64,000 bases of DNA from JAWWPY01 sp963822825. GTDB taxonomy: Bacteria; Actinomycetota; Actinomycetes; Streptosporangiales; Streptosporangiaceae. The position numbers and the translations under genes are program-made. The notes under the pieces were generated by a model, which was not told the origin of the DNA, did no database searches, and worked only from the letters and a program-made list of their open reading frames with translations. Location: assembly GCA_963822825.1 (NCBI GenBank), contig CAWGIW010000015.1, positions 186,001 through 250,000 of the forward strand, given 5' to 3'. The stretch's first letter is position 1. The number at the start of each line of letters is the position of its first letter. This document shows positions 17,365 to 27,817 of the stretch, in pieces.

Positions 17365-18801
17365 TCAGCGCACGGCTGAGGGGCGCATGAGCCTGCGGGC
17401 CGCTTCGGTCAGGCTGCCCGACAGGGACGGGTAGACGGCGAACGTATGGGCCATCTGGTCAACCGTCAGCGACTGCTCCACGGCGAGCGACACGCCCAGG
17501 ATCAGCTCGCTGGCGCGCGGCGCGACCACAACCCCGCCGAGCACCATCCCGGTTCCCCGGCGCGCGAACAGCTTGACGAACCCGTCCCGGAAGCCCTGCA
17601 TCTTCGCGCGCGCGTTCGTGGCGAGCGGGAGCTTGACGACCATCGCGTCCGGTTCGCCGGCCGCGACCGCATCGGCGCTGACGCCGACCGTGGCGATCTC
17701 CGGGTCGGTGAAGATGGTCGCGGCGACATGGTCCAGCCTGATCGGCTGGACCGCCTCACCGAGCGTGTGCCACATGGCGATACGGCCCTGCATGGCGGCC
17801 ACGGACGCGAGCATCATCACGCCCGTGCAGTCACCGGCCGCGTACACCCCCGGCGCCGACGTTCTGGACACGCGGTCCACCTGGACGAATCCCGGTTGGT
17901 CGAGGGTGATGCCGGCCTCCTCCAGTCCCAGGCCCGAGGTCGCGGGGACCATGCCCACGGTGAGCAGGCAGTGCGAGCCGTGCACGGTCCGGCCGTCTTC
18001 CAGAGTGACGACGACGCGGTCGGCTGCTCGCTTGACCCCGGCGGCCCGCGACCGGCCGAGCACCGTCATCCCGCGCCGCCGGAACACGTCCTCCACCACG
18101 GCCGCCGCGTCGGCATCCTCCTGCGGCAGCACACGATGACGTGACGACACCAACGTGACCTGCGAGCCCAGCGCCTGGTAGGCGCTGGCGAACTCGGCAC
18201 CGGTCACCCCGGAACCCACCACGATCAACTCCGGCGGCAGTTCGGCGAGGTCGTACAGCTGCCGCCAGTTCAGGATGCGCTCACCGTCCGGCTCCGCGCC
18301 GGGCAGCACCCGGGGCAGCGCCCCGGTCGCGATCAGCACCGCGTCCGCGCTGATCTCGCGCTGGCCGGCCACTACCGTGTGCGGGCCGGCCAGGTTCCCC
18401 CGTCCCTTGATGACCTCGACACCCTCGGCCGCCAGCCGCAGGGCCACGTCCGCCGATTGCGCCCGGGCCAGCGCCTTGACCCGGGCGTAGAGCCGTGGGG
18501 CGTCCACGGTGGCGCGGCGCGGCCGCCCGGGCTGGCCCGCCTGCCCAGCCGGGCGGCCTGCCGAGGCCTCATCCCAGCCAAGCCGGATGCCCAGATCGGC
18601 GGAGCTATCCAGGACAGACATGGTGCCCGAGGTCGCGATGAGGGTCTTGGACGGGACACAGTCGGTCAGCACGCAGGCGCCACCCAGGCCGTCGGAGTCG
18701 ACGACGGTGACCTGCGCACCGAGTTGGGCGGCGACCAAGGCGGCCTCATATCCCCCCGGTCCGCCTCCCAGGATCGCGATTCTCGGGCGCGGCTGGCTCA
18801 C
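17365..18801 (-). CDS. lpdA: LpdA-type NAD(P)H-quinone dehydrogenase (flavoprotein disulfide reductase family)
   Basis: A 478-residue FAD/NAD(P) protein: FAD-binding GGGPGGYEAALVAAQLGA, a C-x4-C segment in GGACVLTDCVPSK, the NAD(P) motif VGSGVTGAEFASAY, the second FAD motif GVYAAGDCTG, and the dimer domain from about 350. It is the LpdA/LldD-like branch and not true lipoamide dehydrogenase: at the C-terminus the usual HPTLSE pair is replaced by YPSLSG, so the catalytic His-Glu dyad is missing. Relatives reduce quinones with NAD(P)H. Both redox cysteines are present here, unlike the mycobacterial LpdA as I recall it. GTG at 18801 follows GGAGAATGAGG. Confidence 0.85.
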   Translation of the reverse strand: MSQPRPRIAILGGGPGGYEAALVAAQLGAQVTVVDSDGLGGACVLTDCVPSKTLIATSGTMSVLDSSADLGIRLGWDEASAGRPAGQAGQPGRPRRATVDAPRLYARVKALARAQSADVALRLAAEGVEVIKGRGNLAGPHTVVAGQREISADAVLIATGALPRVLPGAEPDGERILNWRQLYDLAELPPELIVVGSGVTGAEFASAYQALGSQVTLVSSRHRVLPQEDADAAAVVEDVFRRRGMTVLGRSRAAGVKRAADRVVVTLEDGRTVHGSHCLLTVGMVPATSGLGLEEAGITLDQPGFVQVDRVSRTSAPGVYAAGDCTGVMMLASVAAMQGRIAMWHTLGEAVQPIRLDHVAATIFTDPEIATVGVSADAVAAGEPDAMVVKLPLATNARAKMQGFRDGFVKLFARRGTGMVLGGVVVAPRASELILGVSLAVEQSLTVDQMAHTFAVYPSLSGSLTEAARRLMRPSAVR

Positions 18802-18897
18802 GGGGCCTCATTCTCCTCGGTGTGCCGCGCGCCCTTTCCGCGGCCCTGCCGCACACCGGAGCCCCCTCCGGAGGCGCCAGCCCGTACGCTGTCAGTC

Positions 18898-19350
18898 GTG
18901 GAGTTGTACGCCGCCTACGGCGGCAACATGGACCCAACGCTGATGGCCGAGCGCTGCCCGCATTCGCCGCAGCGCGGCTCCGGCTGGCTGGAGGGCTGGC
19001 GGCTGACCTTCGGAGGCGAGGACCTCGGATGGGAAGGCCCGCTGGCGACGGTCGTGGAAGACGTCGCCGAGCGGGTCTTCGTGGTCCTCTACGAGATATC
19101 GCATCTCGACGAGCGATCGCTCGACCGCTGGGACGGCGTGACGATCGGCTACTTCCGTAAGACCAGGGTACGGATCGAGACGCTCGACGGTGACACGCCC
19201 GCCTGGCTGTACGTGCTCAACGCCTACGAGGGCGGCCTGCCGTCCGAGCGCTACCTGGGCATGGTGGCCGACGCGGCGGAGAAGGCGGGCGCGCCGGACG
19301 ACTACGTCACCGGCCTGCGCGGCCGACCCAGCGCGTCCCTCGGCGGCTGA
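18898..19350 (+). CDS. Gamma-glutamylcyclotransferase-like (AIG2/GGCT fold) protein
   Basis: A 150-residue protein starting VELYAAYGGNMDPTLMAERCP, the substrate-binding YGSNM-type loop of the cyclotransferase fold, followed by a beta-rich core with VVEDVAERVFVVLYEISHLDERSLDRWDG containing the acidic residue used for catalysis in the family, and YVLNAYEGGLPSERYLGMVADAAEKAG. Members release 5-oxoproline from gamma-glutamyl compounds or have unknown activity. It diverges from lpdA (96 bases between starts). GTG at 18898 is used because the conserved loop begins four residues later. Confidence 0.8.
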   Translation: MELYAAYGGNMDPTLMAERCPHSPQRGSGWLEGWRLTFGGEDLGWEGPLATVVEDVAERVFVVLYEISHLDERSLDRWDGVTIGYFRKTRVRIETLDGDTPAWLYVLNAYEGGLPSERYLGMVADAAEKAGAPDDYVTGLRGRPSASLGG

Positions 19351-19410
19351 CGTCCCATCCCACCAGCCCCACCCGGCACCTCAGCCCTGCCAACGCCAAC
19401 CCGCCGTCGC

Positions 19411-19458
19411 ATCGATGTGACATCGAGCGGGTTAGAGCACCATTGATGTCACATCGAT
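19411..19458. terminator. Inverted repeat between convergent genes
   Basis: Perfect 14-base arms, ATCGATGTGACATC (19411-19424) and GATGTCACATCGAT (19445-19458), around a 20-base loop. It lies between the rightward cyclotransferase-like gene and the leftward PH-domain gene. No T-run follows on either strand. Confidence 0.65.
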
Positions 19459-19521
19459 CGCGAATGCCGCCGGGACCGGGCCGGGGCCGGGGCCGGGGCG
19501 GACCAGGTCCAGGCCGGTGAA

Positions 19522-20247
19522 TCAGGTGATGACCACGATGATCAGGGCCAGCACGGGGAGCAGCATCGCGGCGATCGGCGCCCAGGCCCAGCTCACACGC
19601 ACCTCGCCGATTCCGGGCGGGCTCACCGACTGGGCCGCCGCGAGGCTCTCGCCCGCATCCGCGGCCCCCGCCTGCACGGATACGGCGCGCTCGCGCTCTC
19701 TCGCGGCTCGCTCGGCCAGTTGCTGGGCGACGAACTCGGCCGGCGACTGTTCCAGGGCCTCCTGGGCCTGTATCGGCAGCCTCCCGTAGCCGGGCGCCCC
19801 AGCGGCCGGCCGCGCCGCGCCGCTCCGCGACTGACGGCGGGCGCGGGACTCGCTTTTCAGCCGGGCGCGCGTGGATGACTGCACGGCCCAGCTATAGATG
19901 ACTTTGCCGCGTCCCGCGCCTGGCGCCGGGGCGGCATGCACCCGGACCGCGTTGACCAGGTCCACCTTGATCACGGCCACCCAGGGGACCGCGTGACCGC
20001 GGAGCGGGTTCAGGACGCTGATGCCGTTCTCATCGGCCACGATCCGCGGACACCAGGCGCACCCGTACATCACCCCGGTGACGGCGATCACCAGGACCGC
20101 CGCCACCACCGCGGAGTGATCACGGCCGTCCACCGCGAGGGCCACCAGGCTGGCCACCGCGAACACCAGCCACCCCCACCACGCCGCGGCCGCTCCGGCG
20201 CTGCGGAACACCTGCCGGTCGCGGGACGGCGGCTGCGGCGAGAACAC
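19522..20247 (-). CDS. PH domain-containing membrane protein
   Basis: A 241-residue protein with two N-terminal helices (about 20-40 and 46-63), then a small PH-like barrel (CPRIVADENGISVLNPLRGHAVPWVAVIKVD), a charged linker rich in Arg/Ala/Ser, a helix with EALEQSPAEFVAQQLAERAARERE, and a last hydrophobic helix at the C-terminus (WAPIAAMLLPVLALIIVVIT). This arrangement is common in actinobacteria; the function is unknown. It is the last gene of a same-strand run beginning with the acyl-CoA mutase. Confidence 0.8.
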   Translation of the reverse strand: MFSPQPPSRDRQVFRSAGAAAAWWGWLVFAVASLVALAVDGRDHSAVVAAVLVIAVTGVMYGCAWCPRIVADENGISVLNPLRGHAVPWVAVIKVDLVNAVRVHAAPAPGAGRGKVIYSWAVQSSTRARLKSESRARRQSRSGAARPAAGAPGYGRLPIQAQEALEQSPAEFVAQQLAERAARERERAVSVQAGAADAGESLAAAQSVSPPGIGEVRVSWAWAPIAAMLLPVLALIIVVIT

Positions 20248-20331
20248 GGCGAGCGGACTCCATTGACCAGACGCGGGAGCACCGGGCGGGGCTCCCGCCG
20301 CCCACTGTAGGACGGCCGGCCGGTAATGCCC

Positions 20332-21279
20332 CTACCGCCAGCCGGTCCGGCGGCGCAGCCAGGCCCGGGCCTGCGTGCCCTGCGCGGCCTGGAAGGCCCG
20401 GACGGTTGGCAGGCCGGGCGGCGGCGGCAGCAGGGCCTGCCAGGTGAAGTACCCCGCGACCGCGGCGACCACCAGCGTGACGGCGTCGGGGTCCGCCCCG
20501 TGGGCCGACGGGGCGGACCCGAGGACCCAGTCTGGATCGGGGCCGCCCTGCATGGCCACACTCGGGGCGAAGGCCACCACATCGAACCAGGCCGCACCCG
20601 TGCTCGCGTGCGGCCAGTCCACGAACACCACGCCGCGGTCGGTGAGCAGCATGTTGTCGGCCCGCACGTCGCCGTGCAGCAGGGTGGCCCCGGCCGCAGC
20701 GTCCGCCCACCGGGATTCCAGCTCGGCCAGCCGGTCCAGGTGCTGTGCGGCCCAGGCATCCAGCCCGGCCAGCAGATCCGGGTCCGAACCCGCGTGATCG
20801 AGCGCGGCGAGTTTCCGCCAGCTCCGAAAGTCTTCGGCGAAATAGCCGGCGACGCTTGGGACCGCCGTGACCGGGGACGGCGTGCATATCCGGTGCAGTT
20901 CAGCCAGGGCGCCGAGCACCTGGCTCAGTTGCGGGAGCGGCCATGGCTCCGAGGGCGGCACCCCGTCGACATCCGCGAACAGCAAAGCGACCCACTCGCC
21001 ATCGTCATACTGACCGAGCAGCGCCGGCGCGGGAACCTGCGGTGGCAGCGCTGCGGCGACCGCGCCCTCGCGGCGGTGCATGCCCGGGGACTGCGGATTC
21101 GCCGACGCGGAGACGGCCTTGAGGAAGGCCCGGCGGCCGTCCGCGAGCCGCAGGCGGCACGCCGCGCCGGGCGAGAATCCGCCCGGCTGGCTGGCCGCCG
21201 CGACCACCGCCGACCCGAGCGAGCGCTCCGCCCAGCTCCGGACGCCGGCCGGCAGTTCCACCCAAGGCACGCGCACCAT
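20332..21279 (-). CDS. Aminoglycoside phosphotransferase (APH)-fold kinase
   Basis: The 315-residue protein has the eukaryote-like kinase core of the APH family: FLKAVS with an ATP-binding lysine (about 54), the catalytic loop LLHGDVRADNMLL (Asp 204, Asn 209) and the metal-binding VFVDWPHAS (Asp 221). Family members phosphorylate aminoglycosides, choline, homoserine or other small molecules; nothing here selects a substrate. It sits between an M20 amidohydrolase and a PH-domain gene in the same orientation, with a 94-base gap to the former. The ATG at 21279 is taken without a clear ribosome-binding site. Confidence 0.82.
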   Translation of the reverse strand: MVRVPWVELPAGVRSWAERSLGSAVVAAASQPGGFSPGAACRLRLADGRRAFLKAVSASANPQSPGMHRREGAVAAALPPQVPAPALLGQYDDGEWVALLFADVDGVPPSEPWPLPQLSQVLGALAELHRICTPSPVTAVPSVAGYFAEDFRSWRKLAALDHAGSDPDLLAGLDAWAAQHLDRLAELESRWADAAAGATLLHGDVRADNMLLTDRGVVFVDWPHASTGAAWFDVVAFAPSVAMQGGPDPDWVLGSAPSAHGADPDAVTLVVAAVAGYFTWQALLPPPPGLPTVRAFQAAQGTQARAWLRRRTGWR

Positions 21280-21373
21280 GGCCGGACGCTACGGTGACCA
21301 AACCGGCGACCGCAACGCAATTACCGCCCGCCAGCGGCGGCAACACACGCCGCTGCTCGCGACTTGCCCGCGC

Positions 21374-22612
21374 TCAGCTGGCCGCGGCGCTGTCCTGGAG
21401 CGGCTGCGGGGCGACCGCGCTGCCGCAGGTGGCGGCCAGGGCGGCGGCCGTCATCACCCGGACCCCGATCCCGATGGCCCGCTCGTCCACGTCGAACGCG
21501 GCCTGGTGGATGTCGATATCCTCGCCCGACTCGGGGCGGCGGGTGCCGAGCCGACCCAGCGAGCCGGGGATCGATTCCAGGTACCAGGCGAAGTCCTCGC
21601 CGCCCATGCTCTGCGGGGTGGACACGACCGCGTCCGCACCGAGCACCTGCTTCGCCGCGGCGGCGAGCATGGCCGTGCTGGTCGGCTCGTTGACCGTGGG
21701 TGGCACGTTCCGCTGGTAGTTGAGGTCCGCGATGACCCCGTACGCGCTGGCTACCGACTCGATCAGCGCCTTGAGCAGGTCAGGCGCCTCATGCCAGGCC
21801 TCATCGTCGAGGCAGCGCACGGTGCCCTCGGCTATCCCGTCGTCCGGGATGGCGTTGGCCGCCGTGCCCGCGCTGACCCGGCCCCACACCAGACTCAGGC
21901 TGGAGCGCGGATCCACCCGGCGGGACAGCGCGGCGGGCAGCTCAGTGACGATCTTGCCCAGCGCGTACACCAGGTCCGCCGTGAGGTGCGGCCGTGCGGT
22001 GTGCCCACCAGGCCCGGTGACCCGGACGGTGATCTTGTCGCAGGCGGCCGTGATCGGCCCGGTCCTGGTGCCTACCTTCCCGACATCCAGGCGCGGATCG
22101 CAGTGCAGGGCGAAGATCCGGTCGGCCGAGGCGATGCCGCCCGCCGCCAGCACGTCGAGGGCCCCCCCGGGCACCTCCTCGGCGGGCTGGAAGATCAGCC
22201 GGACCTTGCCGCGCAGCCGGCCGGCGGCCGCGTGCCGGGCCAGGAAGAGCCCGGCGCCGAGGACGATCGCGGTGTGCACGTCGTGCCCGCAGGCGTGGCA
22301 CACGTTCGGCACGGTGGACCGGTAGGGCACTTGCTTCTCGTCGGTGATGGGCAGCGCGTCGAGGTCGGCGCGCAGGGCCACCAGCGGGCCGCCCGCCCCG
22401 GTGCCGATGTCCACCAGCATGCCGGTTCCCTTAGGCAGGATGACCGGGCGCAGGCCAGCCGCGGCCAGCCGGTGCGCCACCCGCCGCGTCGTCCGGTGCT
22501 CGTGATAGCCAAGCTCCGGGTGCGCGTGCAGGTCCCGACGGAACTCGATGAGCTCGGCGTCGTGTACGGCGAGAAACTCATCGAGTTCCCCCTGAAGGTC
22601 ACCATCAGGCAT
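21374..22612 (-). CDS. M20-family amidohydrolase / N-acyl-amino-acid hydrolase
   Basis: A 412-residue dinuclear metal hydrolase: EFRRDLHAHPELGYHEHRTT at the N-terminus, VALRADLDALPI, the metal site VCHACGHDVHTA (about 105-114), FQPAEEVPGG, and the dimerisation lid with VRVTGPGGHTARPH, ending with the last metal ligand region. This is the HipO/amidohydrolase branch that cleaves amide bonds of N-acylated amino acids or related compounds. Its ATG at 22612, preceded by GGGAGG, overlaps the end of the upstream ligase gene by 8 bases, implying coupled translation of an amide-forming and an amide-cleaving enzyme. Confidence 0.9.
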   Translation of the reverse strand: MPDGDLQGELDEFLAVHDAELIEFRRDLHAHPELGYHEHRTTRRVAHRLAAAGLRPVILPKGTGMLVDIGTGAGGPLVALRADLDALPITDEKQVPYRSTVPNVCHACGHDVHTAIVLGAGLFLARHAAAGRLRGKVRLIFQPAEEVPGGALDVLAAGGIASADRIFALHCDPRLDVGKVGTRTGPITAACDKITVRVTGPGGHTARPHLTADLVYALGKIVTELPAALSRRVDPRSSLSLVWGRVSAGTAANAIPDDGIAEGTVRCLDDEAWHEAPDLLKALIESVASAYGVIADLNYQRNVPPTVNEPTSTAMLAAAAKQVLGADAVVSTPQSMGGEDFAWYLESIPGSLGRLGTRRPESGEDIDIHQAAFDVDERAIGIGVRVMTAAALAATCGSAVAPQPLQDSAAAS

Positions 22613-23765
22613 GCGGGGCCTCCCCAGGGCCGACGAAGCGATTTTCGGCGAACTCGGTCACCAGTGCGTCAACCACGTCCGTCAGGCCGCCACCGGTCGC
22701 CATGACCGCCCGCTGGCGCTCGTAAGAGGCACCGCGATCTAGGACTTCCGACACCATCTCCAGCTCGGCCACGCAGCTGAGCTGGTCCGCCACCGGCCTG
22801 AGCTCCGCCATCAGCTCGCGCAGCTCGTCACGGAGCGGCGCCGTGGATCCCGAGGGATCAGTGATCACGATGGCATCCAACCCGTACCTGGTCGCCCGCC
22901 ACCGGTTGTCCCGGACGATCCAGGGTGGCCACCTGGGCAGCGTGTAACCACGGTCCAGCTGGCGGGCGAACAGCTGCACCAGGCACTGCGACAGGGCGCC
23001 CACCATCCCGACCTCGTGCAGCGTGGGGACACCGTCGAACATACGGATCTCCACCGTGCCAAAGTCAGGGTGCGGACGGACGTCCCACCACACTTCCTTG
23101 ATGCTCCGGATGGTCCCGGCGCGGAGCAGCGTGTCCATGTACTCCTCGAACTCACTCCAGTCCGCAAGTAAATGCGGCGGTCCCGCCGTCGGAAGCCCAC
23201 CGAAGATGACCGCCCGGCTCGAGGCGAGCCCCGTGTCGTGCCCGCCCCAGTACGGACTCGACGCGGTCAGCGCGAGGAAATGCGGCAGATACACAGCCAG
23301 AGCATTGACGATGGGAATCGCCTTGCTCCCGTCACGTAGCCCCACATGAACGTGAACGCCAAAGGTCTGGATCCGGCGGGCAAGCCACTGCATCTGCTCG
23401 ACGAGTTCGGCATAGCGCTGAATGGGCACCATCTTGGCATCCCGCCAGTCACTGAGGGGATGTGTTCCGGCGCAGGTCAGCATCGTACCGCGCATATCCG
23501 TGATCCGCTGAAGTTGAGCGATTGTCGCGGCAAGGTCCCTCTTTGCCTCGGCCACGGTGCCGCAGATGCCGGTCACGATCTCCACCGTGGACTGCATCAG
23601 CTCATGGTGGATTCGGTCCTCGGCACCGCCCTCACCAGCACCTACCATCGCCGCGATGACCTCGCGGGAATCCTGGCGTAACAGCTTGCTGCCGGAATCT
23701 ATGAGCTGCAACTCCCACTCGATGCCCAGTGTTCTCCCGCGAGACGGGTTCCACCAGATTCCCAC
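22605..23765 (-). CDS. Carboxylate-amine ligase / glutamate--cysteine ligase family 2 (GCS2)
   Basis: The 386-residue protein is of the YbdK/EgtA-like GCS2 type: TLGIEWELQLID at the beginning (acidic metal-binding residues), HHELMQSTVEIVTGIC, the substrate-loop IQTFGVHVHVGLRDG, EVWWDVRPHPDFGTVEIRMFD, and RDNRWRATRYGLDA near the C-terminus. These ATP-dependent enzymes join glutamate, or another carboxylate, to an amine; the partner is not visible in sequence. The GTG at 23765 is chosen because GGAGGT ends 5 bases before it; the longer frame from 23831 lacks such a signal. It is coupled to the M20 amidohydrolase and lies 85 bases after an acyl-CoA mutase gene. Confidence 0.88.
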   Translation of the reverse strand: MGIWWNPSRGRTLGIEWELQLIDSGSKLLRQDSREVIAAMVGAGEGGAEDRIHHELMQSTVEIVTGICGTVAEAKRDLAATIAQLQRITDMRGTMLTCAGTHPLSDWRDAKMVPIQRYAELVEQMQWLARRIQTFGVHVHVGLRDGSKAIPIVNALAVYLPHFLALTASSPYWGGHDTGLASSRAVIFGGLPTAGPPHLLADWSEFEEYMDTLLRAGTIRSIKEVWWDVRPHPDFGTVEIRMFDGVPTLHEVGMVGALSQCLVQLFARQLDRGYTLPRWPPWIVRDNRWRATRYGLDAIVITDPSGSTAPLRDELRELMAELRPVADQLSCVAELEMVSEVLDRGASYERQRAVMATGGGLTDVVDALVTEFAENRFVGPGEAPHA

Positions 23766-23850
23766 CGCCGACCTCCGTGGGTAATCGCCAGAATGCAATG
23801 CGATGTGCAACGAGGTCCCGTTCGTGAACATGCATCAGCAATAGGCTGGT

Positions 23851-25431
<1,581 letters not shown>

Positions 25432-25553
25432 GAGCCCAGCGTAGGTCGCGGATGTCGCGGAGCCTAGGCGAACCTGCCCACGCTGGGGCCGAGGCGGCCC
25501 TCCTTACCACAACGCGCTGATGATTGACTACTCGTTGTGAAAAGACAACCGCT

Positions 25554-26729
25554 GTGACACGGCCACCGGCCGGGGGCCGGGCGCAGCATCGCCGGGCCCT
25601 CGCGGGCACGCTCGCCTGCCTGATCAGCGGGCTCGCCCTGACGTGGGCGACCGCCGCCCCCGCGCTGGCCCGGGTACCGGGCGGGAACGCGGCCGTGGTC
25701 GGCGGTTACCTGCTTGGGGCGCACGGCACGGTCGTCAGCTATCCCGCCCACGGAGCCGTCCGGCTGCCCGCCGTCCCCGCGTCGGCCTACGTCATCGCCG
25801 ACGCGGGCACCGGCCAGGTGCTCGCGGCCAAAGATCCGCATGCCTGGCTCGATCCGGCGAGCACGCTCAAGGTGCTGACCGCGATCACCCTGATGCCGGT
25901 GCTGAAGCCCGGCGCGGCCGTGGTCGTCTCGCGCCAGGCCGCCGCGGTCGAGCCGACCAAGGTCGGGCTGATCGCCGGTCACCAGTACCTGGTCGCTGAC
26001 CTGTTCAAGGCCCTGCTGCTCGTCTCCGCCAATGACGCGGCGATCTCCCTCGCCCAGGCGACCGGGTCTTTGGCCACGGGTGTCGCCATGATGAACGCGG
26101 AAGCGCGGCACCTCGGCGCGGACGACACCGTGGCCGTGCAGCCGAACGGCCTGGACGCCCCGGGCCAGCATGTATCCGCCTACGACGAGGCGCTGTTCGC
26201 GCGGCAGGCGCTGAAGCTGCCCATGTTCATGCAGGATGACGAGCTGCTCACCGCTCGCTTCCCGCTCCGTCCGCACCACGCGGTCACGCTGTTCAACCAG
26301 GACACCATGCTCACCGGTTACCCCGGCGATCTGGGAGGCAAGATCGGCTGGACCAGCCCGGCCGGCGCCACCTACCTCGGGTTCGCCCGGCGGCACGGCG
26401 TCACGCTCATCGTGACGGTACTGCACTGCCCGCCGCTGACCGAGATGACCTCCGCGGCCCGGCTGCTGGACTGGGGCTTCGCCATGGACGGCAAGGTCAC
26501 GCCGGTTGGCACGCTGGTCAGCCCGCAGCCGGCCCGCGCCCCGCCGCGCCAGCCGGCCCGATGGCCGCGCAGGACGGAGAACCAGATGGAGGCCCGGGCC
26601 GGGCCAGCCGACCGCCGGGTGCCGCTCGCGGCGGGGGCGGCGGCCCTGCTGCTCGCCGCGCTGGTCGTCGGGTCGGCCGCCGCCGTCAGCCGGCGTCGGC
26701 CGCCGGGAGGAAGCCGACCCGTTCCCTGA
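25554..26729 (+). CDS. D-alanyl-D-alanine carboxypeptidase (S11 family, DacA/DacC-type)
   Basis: This 391-residue secreted, membrane-anchored penicillin-binding protein trims the terminal D-Ala of peptidoglycan stem peptides. A signal peptide (RRALAGTLACLISGLALTWA) precedes the domain; the catalytic tetrad STLK (Ser103, Lys106) and the SAN triad (about 158-160) are present, while the third motif reads KIG instead of KTG (GGKIGWTSPAG), a conservative change. A C-terminal helix (AAGAAALLLAALVVGSAAAV) would anchor it. The GTG at 25554 is preferred because an earlier TTG in frame at 25524 only adds charged residues. Its end overlaps trpS by 44 bases in convergent orientation. Confidence 0.88.
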   Translation: MTRPPAGGRAQHRRALAGTLACLISGLALTWATAAPALARVPGGNAAVVGGYLLGAHGTVVSYPAHGAVRLPAVPASAYVIADAGTGQVLAAKDPHAWLDPASTLKVLTAITLMPVLKPGAAVVVSRQAAAVEPTKVGLIAGHQYLVADLFKALLLVSANDAAISLAQATGSLATGVAMMNAEARHLGADDTVAVQPNGLDAPGQHVSAYDEALFARQALKLPMFMQDDELLTARFPLRPHHAVTLFNQDTMLTGYPGDLGGKIGWTSPAGATYLGFARRHGVTLIVTVLHCPPLTEMTSAARLLDWGFAMDGKVTPVGTLVSPQPARAPPRQPARWPRRTENQMEARAGPADRRVPLAAGAAALLLAALVVGSAAAVSRRRPPGGSRPVP

Positions 26730-27699
26730 CCGCCGCCATCGTCTGCCTGGCCACCGGCCGCGCCTTCGCCGCCCCGTGGGCCAGCATGCGGTCCAGTTCA
26801 GCCTCGTCGGCGAGCATCTTCTCGGCCCGCTCCCGGATCGGGGCGAGAGCGCCCGCCACCACCTCGGCCAGGTCCTTCTTGAACGCGCCGTAGCCCGCGC
26901 CCGCGTACCTGGCCTCCAGGCCGGCGATCTCCTCGCCACTGAGCGCGGAGTAGATCCGCAGCAGGTTGCTGACTCCCGGTTTCTCAGCGTCGTCCGACCG
27001 GATCTCGCTGCCCGCGTCGGTCACCGCGCGCGCGATCTTCTTACGGACCACACCCGGCTCGTCGAGCAGGTCGATGATGCCGGCCGGTGACGACGCCGAC
27101 TTGCTCATCTTCGCCGTCGGCTCCTGCAGGTCGTTGATCTTCGCGACTCCGCTGAGGATGTAGGCGGCGGGTACCGCGAACGTGGGGCCGAAACGGTGGT
27201 TGAACCGGATCGCCAGGTCGCGGCTGAGCTCGAGGTGCTGGCGCTGGTCCTCCCCCACCGGCACCTGCTCGGTCTGGTACAGCAAGATGTCAGCGGCCTG
27301 CAGGACCGGGTAGCTGAACAGCCCCAGGCTCGCCTGCTGCGCGCCGCCCTTGGCCGCCTTGTCCTTGAACTGGGTCATCCGGCTGGCCTCGCCGAACCCG
27401 GTGAGGCAGCCCAGCACCCACGCCAGCTCGGTGTGCTCGGGCACGTGACTCTGGACGAACACGGTGCTCCGGTCCGGGTCGAGGCCCGCCGCGAACAGTT
27501 GCGCCGCGGCCACCCTGGTCCGGTGGCGCAGCAGCGCGGGATCCTGCGGGACCGTGATCGCGTGCAGGTCGACCACGCAGTAGACCGCGTCGTGGGTGTC
27601 CTGCAGCGCTACCCACTGGCGGATCGCGCCGAGATAGTTGCCGAGGTGGAACGAGTCGGCGGTCGGCTGGATGCCGGAGAACGCACGAGGGCGGGACAT
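26686..27699 (-). CDS. trpS: Tryptophanyl-tRNA synthetase
   Basis: A 337-residue class Ic synthetase that charges tRNA-Trp. It shows the HIGH-type motif in FHLGNYLGA, VFVQSHVPEHTELAWVLGC, FSYPVLQAADILLY and VPVGEDQRQHLELSRDLA of the tryptophan pocket, and the KMSKS loop AKMSKSASS. Length and motifs are complete, with no sign of damage. The ATG at 27699 fits the family N-terminus better than the TTG two codons upstream. It is convergent with the carboxypeptidase gene, sharing 44 bases. Confidence 0.95.
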   Translation of the reverse strand: MSRPRAFSGIQPTADSFHLGNYLGAIRQWVALQDTHDAVYCVVDLHAITVPQDPALLRHRTRVAAAQLFAAGLDPDRSTVFVQSHVPEHTELAWVLGCLTGFGEASRMTQFKDKAAKGGAQQASLGLFSYPVLQAADILLYQTEQVPVGEDQRQHLELSRDLAIRFNHRFGPTFAVPAAYILSGVAKINDLQEPTAKMSKSASSPAGIIDLLDEPGVVRKKIARAVTDAGSEIRSDDAEKPGVSNLLRIYSALSGEEIAGLEARYAGAGYGAFKKDLAEVVAGALAPIRERAEKMLADEAELDRMLAHGAAKARPVARQTMAAVRERVGFLPAADAG

Positions 27700-27728
27700 G
27701 GGCAAAGTCTAGTGGCGACGCTGCGGGA

Positions 27729-27804
27729 TCGGGTGCGTACGGGCTGCGCTGCGCCTGCGGCGCTTTTACGCGCTGCCCGTACGCACCCGACCCCGCGAAC
27801 GGGG
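27729..27804. terminator. Long hairpin plus a short GC stem-loop, lipase/trpS gap
   Basis: Perfect 16-base arms TCGGGTGCGTACGGGC (27729-27744) and GCCCGTACGCACCCGA (27775-27790) enclose a 30-base loop. Next to it CCCCG-CGAA-CGGGG (27791-27804) is followed by TTT on the plus strand. The block lies between the lipase stop and the trpS start, both leftward, so the long stem probably ends the lipase transcript. Confidence 0.7.
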
Positions 27805-27817
27805 TTTGCTGATGGGC

